From Beijerinckiaceae bacterium (GTDB lineage Bacteria > Pseudomonadota > Alphaproteobacteria > Rhizobiales > Beijerinckiaceae): a DNA stretch of 64,000 bases. The notes below the pieces were generated by a model. It was not told the DNA's origin. It saw only the letters and a list, made by a program, of their open reading frames with translations, and did no database searches. Location of the stretch: contig JAPZUD010000008.1 in assembly GCA_027533425.1 (NCBI GenBank), forward strand, positions 97,339 to 161,338. Reading direction: 5' to 3'. Made by a program: the position numbers and the translations under genes. This document shows, in pieces, positions 8,299 through 18,015 of the stretch; positions within the stretch are counted from its first letter, which is position 1; every line of letters begins with the position of its first letter.

Positions 8299-9072
8299 TC
8301 AGCCGGCGTGGATCCGCTCGAAGAAGCCGAGCACGGCCTGCCGGTGCGCGCGGTCCCCCACCGCGAGATTATGGTCGCGCCCCTCGATGGCGAAGGCCTC
8401 CGCCGCCGGCATCAGCGCGACCAGCGGCTCGGGCGCCCCGGCGATCGGATCGTTGGTGCCGACACAGACGATCGCCGGGGTGGCGATCCGGCCCGCCTCG
8501 TCCGGAGTCAAGGCCTGGCGCGATCCGCGGATGCAGGCCGCAAGCGCTGTCAGGTCCTGGCGGTTCCGCTCGGCGAAGGTGCGGAACATCTTCTGCGTCG
8601 GATCGGTGATCGCCTCCGGGTCCGGGCGCTCCAGCGCCTCGGCGATCCCGAGCGGCAGGCCGACACCATCGACGAGATGGATGCCGAGCCCGCCCAGGGC
8701 CAGCGCATGCAACCGGCCAGGGGCCCGGAGCGCGACAAAGGCAGAGATCCGCGCGCCCATCGAATAGCCCTGCAGGAAGGCACGCTCGATCCCGAGATGG
8801 TCAAGCAGGGCCAGCGCATCGCCGGCCATCCTGTCCGTATGGTAGGCAGCCGGCTCGGACGGCTTGTCCGAAGCGCCATGGCCGCGATTCTCGATGGCGA
8901 TCACGCGGTAGCCGGCATCGCCATAGGTTTTGAACCAGCCCGGGAAATTCCAGTTCACCTCGATGGACGAGGCGAAGCCATGCACCAGCAGCACAGGCGT
9001 ATTGTGGCCACCCGCAGCCGGTTCGTCACGATAGGCGAGCCGCAGCCCGTCGGAATGGAAATGATGCAGCAT
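8299..9072 (-). CDS. Alpha/beta hydrolase
   Basis: 257 residues with the alpha/beta-hydrolase fold: oxyanion region VLLVHGFASS, nucleophile elbow QGYSMGAR (Ser), and a C-terminal histidine in EGRDHNLAVGD. Close in form to esterases and peroxidases of the epoxide hydrolase/lactonase group; the substrate cannot be told. Cytosolic, no signal peptide. It diverges from the zinc-finger protein gene. Confidence 0.85.
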   Translation of the reverse strand: MLHHFHSDGLRLAYRDEPAAGGHNTPVLLVHGFASSIEVNWNFPGWFKTYGDAGYRVIAIENRGHGASDKPSEPAAYHTDRMAGDALALLDHLGIERAFLQGYSMGARISAFVALRAPGRLHALALGGLGIHLVDGVGLPLGIAEALERPDPEAITDPTQKMFRTFAERNRQDLTALAACIRGSRQALTPDEAGRIATPAIVCVGTNDPIAGAPEPLVALMPAAEAFAIEGRDHNLAVGDRAHRQAVLGFFERIHAG

Positions 9073-9205
9073 GTCCCTCGCCTAGCCGCCTTTGCGGGAG
9101 GGTGCAACCGGCCACACCGCGCGGGATGACCGGAAGTTTAGCTTGGCCGGACCCTTCAATCCCGCTATTCACAAGAGGAGCCAATGCCATCAGGAGAGAC
9201 GCGCC

Positions 9206-9454
9206 ATGGCCGAGAAATCGGTGCCACATTTCCAGAATTCCGCCGGCCTTCGGGAAATCCGGGTCGGTGCCCGGGAATTCATGTGCATCGGCGCGCTCCC
9301 GCCCTTCGATCACCCGCATGTCTATCTCGATATGGGTTCCGACAGCGAGATCATCTGCCCGTATTGCTCGACGCTCTATCGTTTCGATGCGGCCCTGAAA
9401 GCCGGCACTTGCGCGCCGCCGGACGCCCTCTGGCAGGAACCGGACGCCGCCTGA
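9206..9454 (+). CDS. Zinc-finger (zf-CHCC) protein
   Basis: 82 residues. It carries the zf-CHCC pattern: Cys in EFMCIGALPPFDHPHVYLDM, His in DHPHVYLD, and IICPYCSTLYRF, the same metal site as the complex I accessory subunit NDUFS6. The bacterial role is not established; it may relate to complex I assembly. The ATG at 9206 is preceded by AGGAGAGACGCGCC. It is followed after 10 bases by the FAD monooxygenase gene, an arrangement conserved in rhizobia. Confidence 0.88.
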   Translation: MAEKSVPHFQNSAGLREIRVGAREFMCIGALPPFDHPHVYLDMGSDSEIICPYCSTLYRFDAALKAGTCAPPDALWQEPDAA

Positions 9455-9464
9455 GCCCTTCCCG

Positions 9465-10706
9465 ATGCCTGAGGATCGAGAACGGCCCGACGCGCTTGAG
9501 GCCAAACCGCATGTCCTGATCGCCGGGTCCGGCATTGGCGGCCTTTCGGCCGCCCTGTTCGCGGCCCGTGCCGGCTGGCGCGTCACGTTGGTCGATCGCG
9601 AACCGGCCTTGCAGGAAGCCGGGGCCGGGCTGCAGATCTCGCCCAATGCCGCCCGCCTTCTGGCCGGGATCGGCGTCCTCGATGCGCTGGACGACATCGC
9701 CGTGGAGCCGAACGGCATCCTCGTGCACCGCGCCTCGGATGACCGCATCCTGACCCATGCCCGGTTCGGCCATCGCATCCTCGCGAAGTTCGGCGCACCC
9801 TTCCTTGTCGCCCACCGGGCCGATCTCCAGCGCGCGCTGCTCGACAAGGTCGAGGCGCATGTCGCGATCACCCTGAAGCTGGGCCTCGCCCTGCAGGAGA
9901 TCCACGAACGGCCGGACATCATCGAGGCCGATTTCATCGCCGCCGACGGCACAGCCCACCGGATCGGCGCGGATCTGCTCGTCGGCGCGGACGGGCTCTG
10001 GTCCCGCGCGCGGAAGCTCTGCGGGCTGCCCTCGCCCTCGCGCTATTCGGGCAAGACCGCCTGGCGCACACTGATCCCGCGGGAGGAGGCCCCGCTCTTC
10101 GCCCGCGAGCCCGACATCCATCTCTGGCTGGGCGCAAATGCCCATCTCGTCCACTACCCGGTCCGGGGTGGCCACGAGATCAACGTCGTCGCCATCATCG
10201 AGGATGACTGGCGCGAGGAGGGCTGGTCGGCGCCGGGCCACCCGGATGTGCTGGCCTCGCGCTTCGCCGGCTGGCATGCCCGTGCCCGCAGCCTGATCGC
10301 CGCCGCCGAAAGCTGGAAGCGCTGGGCTTTGGTTGACCGCGCGCCGGAAACCCGTTGGTCGCGCGCCCGGATGACCCTGCTCGGCGATGCCGCGCATCCG
10401 ATGATGCCGTTCCTGGCACAGGGGGCCAGCCAGGCCATCGAGGATGCGGCCTGCCTCGGCTCGCTGATCGCCGGCGCAGGGGCCGATCCGGCCGCACTCG
10501 CTGCCGCGCTCTCGCGCTATGACCGGCTGCGCATTCCGCGCACAGCGCGCATCCAAAAGGCGGCGCTCAGTCAGGGCCGACTCTACCACGCCTCCGGCCT
10601 GCAGGCCCGCCTGCGGGATACCGCCCTCTCCCTCCTGCCGGGGGATGCCCCGCTCGAGCGCTTCGGCTGGATCTACCAGCATGATGCCCGCGTTCCGGGG
10701 GCCTGA
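9465..10706 (+). CDS. FAD-dependent aromatic-type monooxygenase
   Basis: 413 residues. The N-terminal Rossmann motif (VLIAGSGIGGLSAALFAARAG), the DLLVGADGLWSR motif and the GDAAHPMMPFLAQGASQAIED motif define a class A flavoprotein hydroxylase, like salicylate or 3-hydroxybenzoate monooxygenases. NAD(P)H and O2 would be the co-substrates; the organic substrate is unknown. The C-terminus ends in the family's variable tail. It is tightly flanked by the zinc-finger gene and the EamA permease and probably cotranscribed with both. Confidence 0.9.
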   Translation: MPEDRERPDALEAKPHVLIAGSGIGGLSAALFAARAGWRVTLVDREPALQEAGAGLQISPNAARLLAGIGVLDALDDIAVEPNGILVHRASDDRILTHARFGHRILAKFGAPFLVAHRADLQRALLDKVEAHVAITLKLGLALQEIHERPDIIEADFIAADGTAHRIGADLLVGADGLWSRARKLCGLPSPSRYSGKTAWRTLIPREEAPLFAREPDIHLWLGANAHLVHYPVRGGHEINVVAIIEDDWREEGWSAPGHPDVLASRFAGWHARARSLIAAAESWKRWALVDRAPETRWSRARMTLLGDAAHPMMPFLAQGASQAIEDAACLGSLIAGAGADPAALAAALSRYDRLRIPRTARIQKAALSQGRLYHASGLQARLRDTALSLLPGDAPLERFGWIYQHDARVPGA

Positions 10707-10707
10707 G

Positions 10708-11631
10708 ATGCAGGAGGAGGGCGGCGAATCGGGACAAACAGCCGAGCAGATCCGGGAACGTAAGAACCGGATGAAGGCCATCCTGCTGATTTTCCTCGCC
10801 TTTGCCTGTTTCTCGGCGCTGGATGCGACGGCAAAATGGCTCTCGCCCCGGATCGGCGTCGTCGAGACGACCTGGGCCCGTTACCTCTCCAGCTTCCTGA
10901 TCGTCTCGGTGTTCCTCAACCCGTGGTCGAAGCCCGGGCTGATGCGGACCAGCCGGCCGATGCTGCAGGCCATCCGTTCGGCCACTTTGCTGATCTCGAC
11001 CGTTCTGAACTTCATCGCCCTGCAATATCTGCAGCTGGCGGAAACCACGACGATTCTCTTCCTCCAGCCCCTGCTGGTCGCGTTGCTGTCAGGCCCGCTC
11101 CTCGGCGAATGGCCCGGGCCGCGCCGCCTGGTGGCAATTGGCGTCGGCTTTATCGGTGTGCTGCTGATCACCCGGCCCGGCGCCGGCGGCATCCATTGGG
11201 CGGCGATCTTCTCCTTCCTCGGCGTCGGCGCCTACGCCGCCTATTCGATGATCACGCGCGTGCTTGCGGCGCATGATTCATCCGAAACCACGATGTTCTA
11301 TTCCGCCATTGCCGGTGTGGTCGTCCTGACGCCGATCATCCCCTTTATCTGGCGCATGCCGGCCGATGCATTGACATGGGCGCTGATGGGGCTGGTCGGC
11401 TTCTGGGGGGCCCTCGGCCATTGGCTGCTGATCCTCGCCCATCGCCATGCCTCGGCCGCCACGCTCTCGCCGTTCCTTTACACCCAGATCATCTGGATGA
11501 TCGGCCTCGGCTATTTCATCTTCGGCGATGTGCCCGATCTCTGGACCCTCGCAGGGGCCAGCATCGTGATCATGTCCGGCATTTACCTGTTCCACCGCGA
11601 ACGGGTCCGCGGCGTATCGCCGGGTAAATAA
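10708..11631 (+). CDS. EamA/DMT-family permease
   Basis: 307 residues from the ATG at 10708, one base after the previous stop codon; a start at 10771 (MKAILLIFLAF) would give 286 residues and begins right at the first membrane helix. Ten hydrophobic segments in two EamA repeats are visible (for example LLIFLAFACFSALDATAKW, SATLLISTVLNFIALQYL, IFSFLGVGAYAAYSMITR). Drug/metabolite transporters of this type usually export small metabolites; the substrate is unknown. It overlaps functionally with the FAD monooxygenase operon by position only. Confidence 0.9.
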   Translation: MQEEGGESGQTAEQIRERKNRMKAILLIFLAFACFSALDATAKWLSPRIGVVETTWARYLSSFLIVSVFLNPWSKPGLMRTSRPMLQAIRSATLLISTVLNFIALQYLQLAETTTILFLQPLLVALLSGPLLGEWPGPRRLVAIGVGFIGVLLITRPGAGGIHWAAIFSFLGVGAYAAYSMITRVLAAHDSSETTMFYSAIAGVVVLTPIIPFIWRMPADALTWALMGLVGFWGALGHWLLILAHRHASAATLSPFLYTQIIWMIGLGYFIFGDVPDLWTLAGASIVIMSGIYLFHRERVRGVSPGK

Positions 11632-11861
11632 TCTCCACATTCGGATTCACGAAATTTAAGGCAAAACCGCTGAATCCGGCCACCGGGCCGTGCATTTGTT
11701 CCGGCAACCATCGCAATTCCATGAAGTATTAACGGCCCGCCGCCTAGCGTGCTGGCACGGGCATGACGGGGGATCAGGAGCCTCCCCGCGGGCATGCCCC
11801 GGAGAACCGATCCTGACAGCGCCGGAAGAACGCGCTGTCCACGACCCAGAAGGGAGCCGCC

Positions 11862-12143
11862 ATGTTTAACAATCGACGCGAGCCGCGCAATCTCTGCTTT
11901 CTCCGGGCCGAGATCTACACTGACCCGTCAGCGCCACCGATCATGGCGGAAGCGCACGACATTTCGGAAACCGGCATCCGGCTCAAGGTCCTCAACTCCC
12001 GGACACTTCCGCCGAAATTCTGGCTGTCGATTCCGCGGCGGCATTTCCGCGAATTCGTCGAGATCAAGCGGCGCGGCGACGGTGAAGTCGGCGTGGTCAT
12101 TCACCGCATCGAACCGCCGAAGGTCGCAGGCCAGAGGCGCTGA
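11862..12143 (+). CDS. Small PilZ-domain protein
   Basis: 93 residues, a single PilZ domain. It has NRREPRN near the N-terminus (RxxxR-like) and HDISETGIRLKV (DxSxxG), the c-di-GMP binding signatures. Stand-alone PilZ proteins act as c-di-GMP receptors controlling motility or polysaccharide; no neighbour identifies the target. The 230 bases upstream contain an AT-richer stretch with AAGTATTAACGG that may be the promoter. Confidence 0.85.
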   Translation: MFNNRREPRNLCFLRAEIYTDPSAPPIMAEAHDISETGIRLKVLNSRTLPPKFWLSIPRRHFREFVEIKRRGDGEVGVVIHRIEPPKVAGQRR

Positions 12144-12155
12144 ACGCGTTGGTGC

Positions 12156-12242
12156 TGGTGCGGACGGCGGGGCTCGAACCCGCACGGCCTTGCGGCCGAG
12201 AGATTTTAAGTCTCTTGCGTCTACCGGTTTCGCCACGTCCGC
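12156..12242 (-). tRNA. tRNA-Leu (UAA)
   Basis: 87 bases on the minus strand, starting GCGGACGTGGCG and ending with acceptor CGTCCGC, discriminator A and an encoded CCA (12156-12158). The anticodon loop is CTTAAAA with anticodon UAA. It has a long variable arm as expected for leucine tRNA and an intact T-loop (GGTTCGAGCCC). Confidence 0.95.
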
Positions 12243-12321
12243 ATCGCGCCCGGTATAGTCGAGCCGGGCGCATCCGCAAGGCAATCCCTCGAGGCATTCC
12301 CTTCCTCGCCCGCACGCGGCC

Positions 12322-13911
12322 TCAGATCATCGCGCGCATGGTCCGCGCGAGTTCGGCGGTTCCCACATAATCCACCTTGCCGGAGCCCAGGACTGGCACG
12401 GCGCCGACGACGAGGATCGCCCGCGGGATAAAAAGCTCGCTGATCCCCTCCTTCCGGCCATGGGCCAGCAAGGCCGCGCGATCGGCATCCGGCCGGTCGG
12501 TGACCAGCACGATCTGCTCGCCCTTCTTTGCATCCGGCAGCGTCACCGCGACATGGGTCGCATCCGGCCAGAGCGCGGCGGCCTGCGCCTCGATCGCGGC
12601 GAGCGAGACCATCTCTCCGCCGATCTTGGCGAAACGCTTGGCGCGGCCCCGGATGATGATCTCGCCCGAGGGGCCGATCGCCACGATATCCCCGGTATCA
12701 TGCCAGTCCGAATGGCGCGGCTGCAGCCGGCCCGGTTCGGAGGGCAGCATGTAGCCCAGCATGACATTGCCGCCACGCACATGCAGCCGGCCGCCTTCCT
12801 CGATCCCCTCGACCCTCTCGAGCCGCCAGGCGATGCCCGGCAGGGGCGGGCCGACCGAACCCGGCAGGTTGTTGCGCGGGTGGTTGCAGGCGATGACCGG
12901 CGAGCATTCCGTGCAGCCATAGCCCTCGACAATGGCGGCCGGCAGGTGGGACCAGAGCCGGCGGGTCTCGTCCTTCACCTTTTCCGCGCCGGACACGATG
13001 AGGCGAAGCCCCTCGAGATCGCCGGGATCAGCCGCGCGGATATAGCCGAGCAGGAAGGTGTCCGTGCCGAAAAGCAAGGTCGAGCGCGTCTCGCCGACCA
13101 GCCGCGGCACCTGCTTGAAATGCAGCGGCGAAGGATAGAGCACGATCTTGTAGCCGGAAAGCAGCCCGAACAGGATGCCCGCTGTCAGCCCGAAGGAATG
13201 GAAGGCCGGCAGCGGGTTGAACACGATCTCGCGCTGGAGGAAATCGGCGCCATAGGCGGCGATCTGCTGCGCATTGGCGATCAGATTCGCATGCGAGAGC
13301 ACAACCCCCTTGGGCTCGCCCTCGGAACCCGAGGTGAAAAGGATCACCGCCGGATCATCGGGCCCGTTCGTGCAGGAACGCGCCGTGAGGCCGGCGAAGC
13401 GGCTGCGGATCAGCCCGCCGAGCTTGGCAGCGAGGCCGATACCCTTTCGGATATCCTCGAGATAGACGATCCGGCATTGCTCGCCGAGCCCCGCCACCAG
13501 TTCGTCCAGCTTCGCCGTATCGACGAAACGGCGCGAGGTAACGATGGTCTTCAGCTCGGCCGTCCGGCAGGCGGAGCGCAGGTTCTTCAGCCCGGCGGTG
13601 AAATTGAGCATCACCGGCACGCGGCCCTCGAACCAGAGGCCGAACAACGTCACCACCATGCCGTTGACATTGGGCAGCAGCACCCCGATCCGCCCGCCAC
13701 GGGGGGCAAAGGGCGAGAGCTGCCGCCCGAGGATCAGCGCCCCGAGAATCAGGCGGTCGAAACTGAGCGGCTGGCGCTCCGGATCCTCCAGCGCCTCGGC
13801 GCCGCCGCCCACCTTCCGCCGGGCGGCGAGCAAGGCTTGCGGCAACGAACGGAAGCGCTCGAAACGCGCATCCTTCCCCTGCCCTTCGGCAAGGATGGCC
13901 CGATCCAGCAT
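12322..13911 (-). CDS. AMP-forming acyl-ACP/acyl-CoA synthetase
   Basis: 529 residues. It has the adenylate-forming enzyme motifs: ILFTSGSEGEPKGVVLSH (P-loop-like), YGCTECSPVI, WHDTGDIV and GEIIIRGRAKRFAKIGGEMVS. The YGCTECSP block and the IGGEMVSL block resemble the C-terminal synthetase half of Aas and free-standing acyl-ACP synthetases, so fatty acid activation for lipid synthesis is most likely. No acyltransferase domain is fused. It is the last gene of the minus-strand block fkbM-cinA-gpt, separated by 53 bases. Confidence 0.87.
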   Translation of the reverse strand: MLDRAILAEGQGKDARFERFRSLPQALLAARRKVGGGAEALEDPERQPLSFDRLILGALILGRQLSPFAPRGGRIGVLLPNVNGMVVTLFGLWFEGRVPVMLNFTAGLKNLRSACRTAELKTIVTSRRFVDTAKLDELVAGLGEQCRIVYLEDIRKGIGLAAKLGGLIRSRFAGLTARSCTNGPDDPAVILFTSGSEGEPKGVVLSHANLIANAQQIAAYGADFLQREIVFNPLPAFHSFGLTAGILFGLLSGYKIVLYPSPLHFKQVPRLVGETRSTLLFGTDTFLLGYIRAADPGDLEGLRLIVSGAEKVKDETRRLWSHLPAAIVEGYGCTECSPVIACNHPRNNLPGSVGPPLPGIAWRLERVEGIEEGGRLHVRGGNVMLGYMLPSEPGRLQPRHSDWHDTGDIVAIGPSGEIIIRGRAKRFAKIGGEMVSLAAIEAQAAALWPDATHVAVTLPDAKKGEQIVLVTDRPDADRAALLAHGRKEGISELFIPRAILVVGAVPVLGSGKVDYVGTAELARTMRAMI

Positions 13912-13964
13912 GGTTCCCCCCCGTTTTTCGGAGGATCATGCCGCCCGCGCGGGCGCTTGTCCAC

Positions 13965-14480
13965 TCAGCCGCTGGCGCCGTCCGCAATCGGCGGCAGGAA
14001 GGCGTAGCCCATATCCCACGGGAAATAGATCCAGGTATCCTGGCTGACTTCGGTCACGAAGGTGTCGACCAGGGGCCGGCCCTGCGGCTTGGCATAGACC
14101 GTGGCGACATGCGCCTTCGGCAGCATGTCCCGCACCACACGCGCCGTCTTTCCGGTATCGACAAGATCATCGATGACCAGCACGCCCTTGCCGCCATCGG
14201 TGCCGGAGACGACGCTGTCGATCCCCTTGATCACCTCCAGGCCGCCCTGTTCGGTGTAGCTGTGATACGAGGCGATGCAGACCGTCTCGATCATCCGGAT
14301 TTCCAGCTCGCGCGCCACGATCGCCGCCGGCACCAGCCCGCCCCGCGTGATGCAGACGATCGACTCGAACGGGCCGGAGCCCGCAAGGCGCCAGGCCAGC
14401 GCCCGGGCATCGCGGTGGAACTGGTCCCAGGAAACCGGGAAGGCCTTGGCCGGCAGGGCCTTGGGTGCGGGTTGCTGCAT
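13965..14480 (-). CDS. gpt: Xanthine phosphoribosyltransferase
   Basis: 171 residues. It salvages xanthine and guanine using PRPP. The PRPP loop is [17 protein letters not shown]; the N-terminal part has [23 protein letters not shown] and the purine-end hood reads [16 protein letters not shown]. Normal length for Gpt plus a short N-terminal extension ([13 protein letters not shown]). It is followed by the acyl synthetase and preceded by the CinA-like gene on the same strand. Confidence 0.94.
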   Translation of the reverse strand: MQQPAPKALPAKAFPVSWDQFHRDARALAWRLAGSGPFESIVCITRGGLVPAAIVARELEIRMIETVCIASYHSYTEQGGLEVIKGIDSVVSGTDGGKGVLVIDDLVDTGKTARVVRDMLPKAHVATVYAKPQGRPLVDTFVTEVSQDTWIYFPWDMGYAFLPPIADGASG

Positions 14481-14534
14481 GGGATCCTCCCCTGTTCTGG
14501 TTCTTGGTCGGGCGTCGGCGTTTTCGGCGTGGTC

Positions 14535-15281
14535 TCAGATCGGCACAGAATCGGATCGCAGCCGCGCCAGCAACGCCAGCACATCGGCTTCGGCGGCGGC
14601 AAGGATCGCGGCATCGCGGGCACGCAGGACAATCTGGTTGCGGAAATTACCCTGGGAAAAGGACGGGTAGGAGCCGATGCTCACCCCCGGATGCGCCTTG
14701 GCCACCTCGCCGAGCGCGGTGCCATAGATGCCCTCCGGCAGCCCGCCGGCATCCAGCGTGACGACCTGCATCTTGACGCCCGTCCGGAGCGTGGGCGCGA
14801 CATTGTCGAGCATGGCCTGCATGATCGAGGGCACGCCGGCCATGACGATGACATTGGCGATCCGGAACCCCGGCGCCTTGGAGATCGGGTTCTCGATCAG
14901 GTCGGCCCCGGCGGGAATGCGCGCCATCCGCAGCCGGGCCTCGTTGAGATCGCCCTCGGCATAGCGCTCGCGCAGCATGGCCACGGCCCGCGGGTCAATA
15001 TCGATGGTGACGCCGCAAGCCTTGGCCACGCAATCGGCGGTGATGTCATCATGCGTCGGGCCGATGCCCCCCGTCGTGAAGAGATAGGCATAGCGGCTCT
15101 TCAGCGCCTGGATCGCAGCGATGATCTCGTCCTCGATATCCGGCACCACCCGCACCTCGCGGAGGTCGATCCCGATCGTGGTGAGATATTCGGCGATATA
15201 GCCGATATTCTTGTCCTTGGTCCGGCCGGAGAGAATCTCGTCGCCGATGACCAGCAGGGCGGCCGTGACGGGATCGCTCAT
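14535..15281 (-). CDS. CinA-type molybdopterin-binding-fold protein
   Basis: 248 residues. It matches the N-terminal (MoCF_biosynth) domain of CinA: LLVIGDEILSGRTKDKN, then TTGGIGPTHDDITADCVAKA and VIVMAGVPSIMQAM. The nicotinamide-deamidase domain of full CinA is absent, so it is the short, competence/damage-inducible A form. Family members hydrolyse ADP-ribose-type substrates; activity here is inferred. Its start overlaps the fkbM stop by four bases (ATGA), so the two are translationally coupled. Confidence 0.9.
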   Translation of the reverse strand: MSDPVTAALLVIGDEILSGRTKDKNIGYIAEYLTTIGIDLREVRVVPDIEDEIIAAIQALKSRYAYLFTTGGIGPTHDDITADCVAKACGVTIDIDPRAVAMLRERYAEGDLNEARLRMARIPAGADLIENPISKAPGFRIANVIVMAGVPSIMQAMLDNVAPTLRTGVKMQVVTLDAGGLPEGIYGTALGEVAKAHPGVSIGSYPSFSQGNFRNQIVLRARDAAILAAAEADVLALLARLRSDSVPI

Positions 15282-16126
15282 GCCTTCAGCTCCAGCAGGT
15301 GGTTGTTGCGCGTGCCGCCGATCGGCGCGTAGCCGCGCTCGGCGAGATAGGCCAGCAGGTCGAAGCTCCAGCGGTCCTCGCCGCGTTCGACGATGATCAG
15401 CTTCGGCCAGAGTGCAACCGGAGCCTCGCTGAAGAACTGCTTGAGGATCATGTCCTCGGCGCCTTCCACATCGAGCTTGACCGCATCGATATGGCCGAAG
15501 CCCTCATCCTGCACGATACCGAACAAGGTGCGTGCCGCGACCCGGACCTGCCGGGCATGGTCGGCGCTGACGATCTTGACGCTCGCCTCGCCCTTGTTGC
15601 GCGGATCGAGGAACAGGGTGATCTCGCCATCGCGGTCCGCCACGGCCACCGCCAGCGCCTTGACCGTTCCGAACGGATTGGCGCGGATATTGTAGACCAG
15701 CCGCTCGAAGACATCCGGCTGCGGTTCCATGGCGAGGATGCGGGCGCGCGGCCCCGCCTTCGCCGCCACCGCCAGCGCATAGCCGCCGATATTCGCGCCG
15801 ATATCAAGGAACACGAAATCCGGATGCAGACGCGAGACCAGCAGGTTGCGCTCGGCTTCGTCGAAATCGCGCGGGGCGAACAGGATCCGCTTCTCGCAGA
15901 CATTGTTGTACGGATAGAGGCGGAACCGGGCACCGAGGGATTCCGCATCGACCGGCCGTCCGCCGAGCCGCGAGATCGCGATGCGCCGGAGCAGGAAGCC
16001 GAGGCGCTTGCCCAGCCAGGTCGCCGGCATCTTGCGGGTCCAGTTCAGAAGCGTGGCCACGAGGCCCCGTGCGGCGAAGGTGCCGAATTCCGATGGCCCG
16101 GTCTCGGAAGGGATGCGTTCTGTCAT
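15278..16126 (-). CDS. FkbM-family methyltransferase
   Basis: 282 residues from the ATG at 16126. The SAM-binding region is FVFLDIGANIGGYALAVAAKAG, with the acidic end of strand 2 in RILAMEPQPDVFERL, and the FkbM-type DAVKLDVEGAEDMIL block. It would methylate a hydroxyl of a sugar or secondary metabolite. The N-terminal 60 residues (GLVATLLNWTRKMP) are basic and amphipathic. An in-frame extension upstream is not conserved in look. Overlaps the CinA-like gene by four bases. Confidence 0.88.
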   Translation of the reverse strand: MTERIPSETGPSEFGTFAARGLVATLLNWTRKMPATWLGKRLGFLLRRIAISRLGGRPVDAESLGARFRLYPYNNVCEKRILFAPRDFDEAERNLLVSRLHPDFVFLDIGANIGGYALAVAAKAGPRARILAMEPQPDVFERLVYNIRANPFGTVKALAVAVADRDGEITLFLDPRNKGEASVKIVSADHARQVRVAARTLFGIVQDEGFGHIDAVKLDVEGAEDMILKQFFSEAPVALWPKLIIVERGEDRWSFDLLAYLAERGYAPIGGTRNNHLLELKA

Positions 16127-16315
16127 GATGGCCGTCCTTAGCGAGCCTTCCGCAAAAAAGCGAGAGCCGAAAGTGCATTGCCACCCTGACGCGAGGGGCC
16201 GGCGCGGGATTTCGTTTTCACAACTCCTGCCCTCTTGGATCGACGGGCGAGTCCCGCTACATCTCGCCCCGCACCCCTCGCTCCGGAAGGGGCGCCAGCC
16301 GGGAACACCAGACGC

Positions 16316-17161
16316 ATGAACCTGCACGTCGCCGAAGAGCCGGTCCGCCGGCAGCCGGGCACGATCAAGCTTCACGGGGCGGAAGGCTTCGCCGCGATGC
16401 GCAAGGCTGGCCGGCTGACGGCGGAAGCGCTCGACATGCTCGTCGGCATGGTCCAGCCGGGCGTGACGACCGACACGATCGACCGCGCGGTCTTCGAATT
16501 CGCCATGGATCACGGCGCCTTCCCGGCGACGCTGTATTATCATGGCTATCCGCGGTCCTGCTGCACCTCGATCAACCATGTCGTGTGCCATGGGATCCCG
16601 ACTGACAAACCCCTGCGGGACGGCGATATCGTCAATATCGACGTCACGCTCATCGTCGACGGCTGGCATGGTGATTCCAGCCGCATGTATGGCGTGGGCG
16701 AGGTGCCCCGCCGCGCGATGCGACTGCTCGAGATCACCCATGAATGCCTGGAGCGCGGCATTGCCGCCGTTCGCCCCGGCAACACGACCGGCCATATCGG
16801 CGCGGCGATCCAGAGTTTCGCCGAAGCCGAGCGCTGTTCGGTGGTCCGGGATTTCTGCGGCCATGGTCTCGGCCAGCTCTTCCATGACGAACCGAACATC
16901 CTGCATTACGGCCGGGCCGGCGAAGGCGTGATGCTCAAGCCGGGCATGATCTTCACGATCGAGCCGATGATCAATCTCGGCCGGCCGCATGTGAAAATCC
17001 TCTCCGATGGCTGGACCGCCGTCACGCGGGATCGCTCGCTCTCGGCCCAGTTCGAGCACACGATCGGCGTCACCGAGACCGGCGTCGAGATCTTCACCCG
17101 CTCGCCGAAGGGCCTCGATTTTCCGGATCGTCCCGGCGCGCCGCTTCCCGCCATCCTATGA
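16316..17161 (+). CDS. map: Methionine aminopeptidase, type I
   Basis: 281 residues. It removes the initiator methionine from nascent proteins. Metal ligands are spread over [24 protein letters not shown] (two Asp), [15 protein letters not shown] (His) and [10 protein letters not shown] and [12 protein letters not shown] (two Glu). The start was set at ATG 16316 (MNLHVAEEP); longer frames to 16235 are unsupported. The stop codon overlaps the radC start by four bases (ATGA), an arrangement that implies a bicistronic mRNA. Confidence 0.95.
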   Translation: MNLHVAEEPVRRQPGTIKLHGAEGFAAMRKAGRLTAEALDMLVGMVQPGVTTDTIDRAVFEFAMDHGAFPATLYYHGYPRSCCTSINHVVCHGIPTDKPLRDGDIVNIDVTLIVDGWHGDSSRMYGVGEVPRRAMRLLEITHECLERGIAAVRPGNTTGHIGAAIQSFAEAERCSVVRDFCGHGLGQLFHDEPNILHYGRAGEGVMLKPGMIFTIEPMINLGRPHVKILSDGWTAVTRDRSLSAQFEHTIGVTETGVEIFTRSPKGLDFPDRPGAPLPAIL

Positions 17162-17871
17162 CCACCCGCAAGCCGGGCCCTCGGGGGCCGGGAATGGGCG
17201 AGGTGCCGCATTATCACGGCCATCGCCAGCGCCTGCGCGAGCGGTTCGCTCAGAACCGCGACATCGTCCCCGATTACGAATTGCTGGAGATGATCCTGTT
17301 CCGGTCGATCGCGCGGGGTGATGTGAAGGGCATCGCCAAGGAGCTGATCGCGCGGTTCGGCTCCTTCGCCGAGGTGGTGGCGGCGCCGGCGGATCTCCTG
17401 CAGGAAACAAAAGGCGTCGGTCCCTCGATCGTCCATGACCTCAAGTTGATCGAGCAGGCGGCCCGCCGCGTTGCCCATGGCGATATCCGCCAGCGCCCGG
17501 TCCTTGCTTCCTATGCCGGCGTCGTCGATTACTGCCGGACCGCCATGGCCTTCGCCGAGCGAGAGGAATTCCGCCTGCTCTTCCTCGACAAGAAGAACGG
17601 CCTGATGGGCGACGAGGTGATGCAACGCGGCACGGTGGACCACACCCCCGTCTATCCGCGCGAGATCATCCGCCGCGCGCTCCAGCTCAATGCCTCGGCG
17701 ATCATCCTCGTGCACAACCACCCTTCGGGGGATCCGACGCCCTCGCGGGCCGATATCGAGATGACGCGCGAGATCGTTGCCCTCGCTACCCCGCTCGGCA
17801 TTTCCGTGCATGACCACCTGATTGTCGGCCGGAACGGCCATGCCAGTTTCCGGGCGCTCGGGCTGCTGTGA
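17158..17871 (+). CDS. radC: RadC/JAMM-domain protein
   Basis: 237 residues. An N-terminal helix-hairpin-helix region ([32 protein letters not shown]) precedes the C-terminal JAMM metalloprotease-like domain with [19 protein letters not shown], which carries the zinc-binding His-x-His and Asp. RadC was named for DNA repair but its function is disputed. It is translationally coupled to map, a common pairing in this bacterial group. Confidence 0.93.
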   Translation: MTTRKPGPRGPGMGEVPHYHGHRQRLRERFAQNRDIVPDYELLEMILFRSIARGDVKGIAKELIARFGSFAEVVAAPADLLQETKGVGPSIVHDLKLIEQAARRVAHGDIRQRPVLASYAGVVDYCRTAMAFAEREEFRLLFLDKKNGLMGDEVMQRGTVDHTPVYPREIIRRALQLNASAIILVHNHPSGDPTPSRADIEMTREIVALATPLGISVHDHLIVGRNGHASFRALGLL

Positions 17872-17877
17872 CGCAGC

Positions 17878-17915
17878 GCCGGGCCATAGGAAAAGCCACG
17901 GCCCGGCACCGGTTT
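17878..17915 (+). terminator. Possible terminator after radC
   Basis: GCCGGGCC (17878-17885) and GGCCCGGC (17900-17907) form an eight-pair stem with a 14-base loop, followed by ACCGGTTTT. The long loop and short T run make this tentative. Confidence 0.4.
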
Positions 17916-18015
17916 TCGGGGTGAATCCGGCGAGAATTCTGGCCGGAAACCTCCTATTCACTTTCTTCGCGCATTGTCCGGTCTGCGAGTAGCGCGTTGT
18001 AAGTTGAGTTCCCGG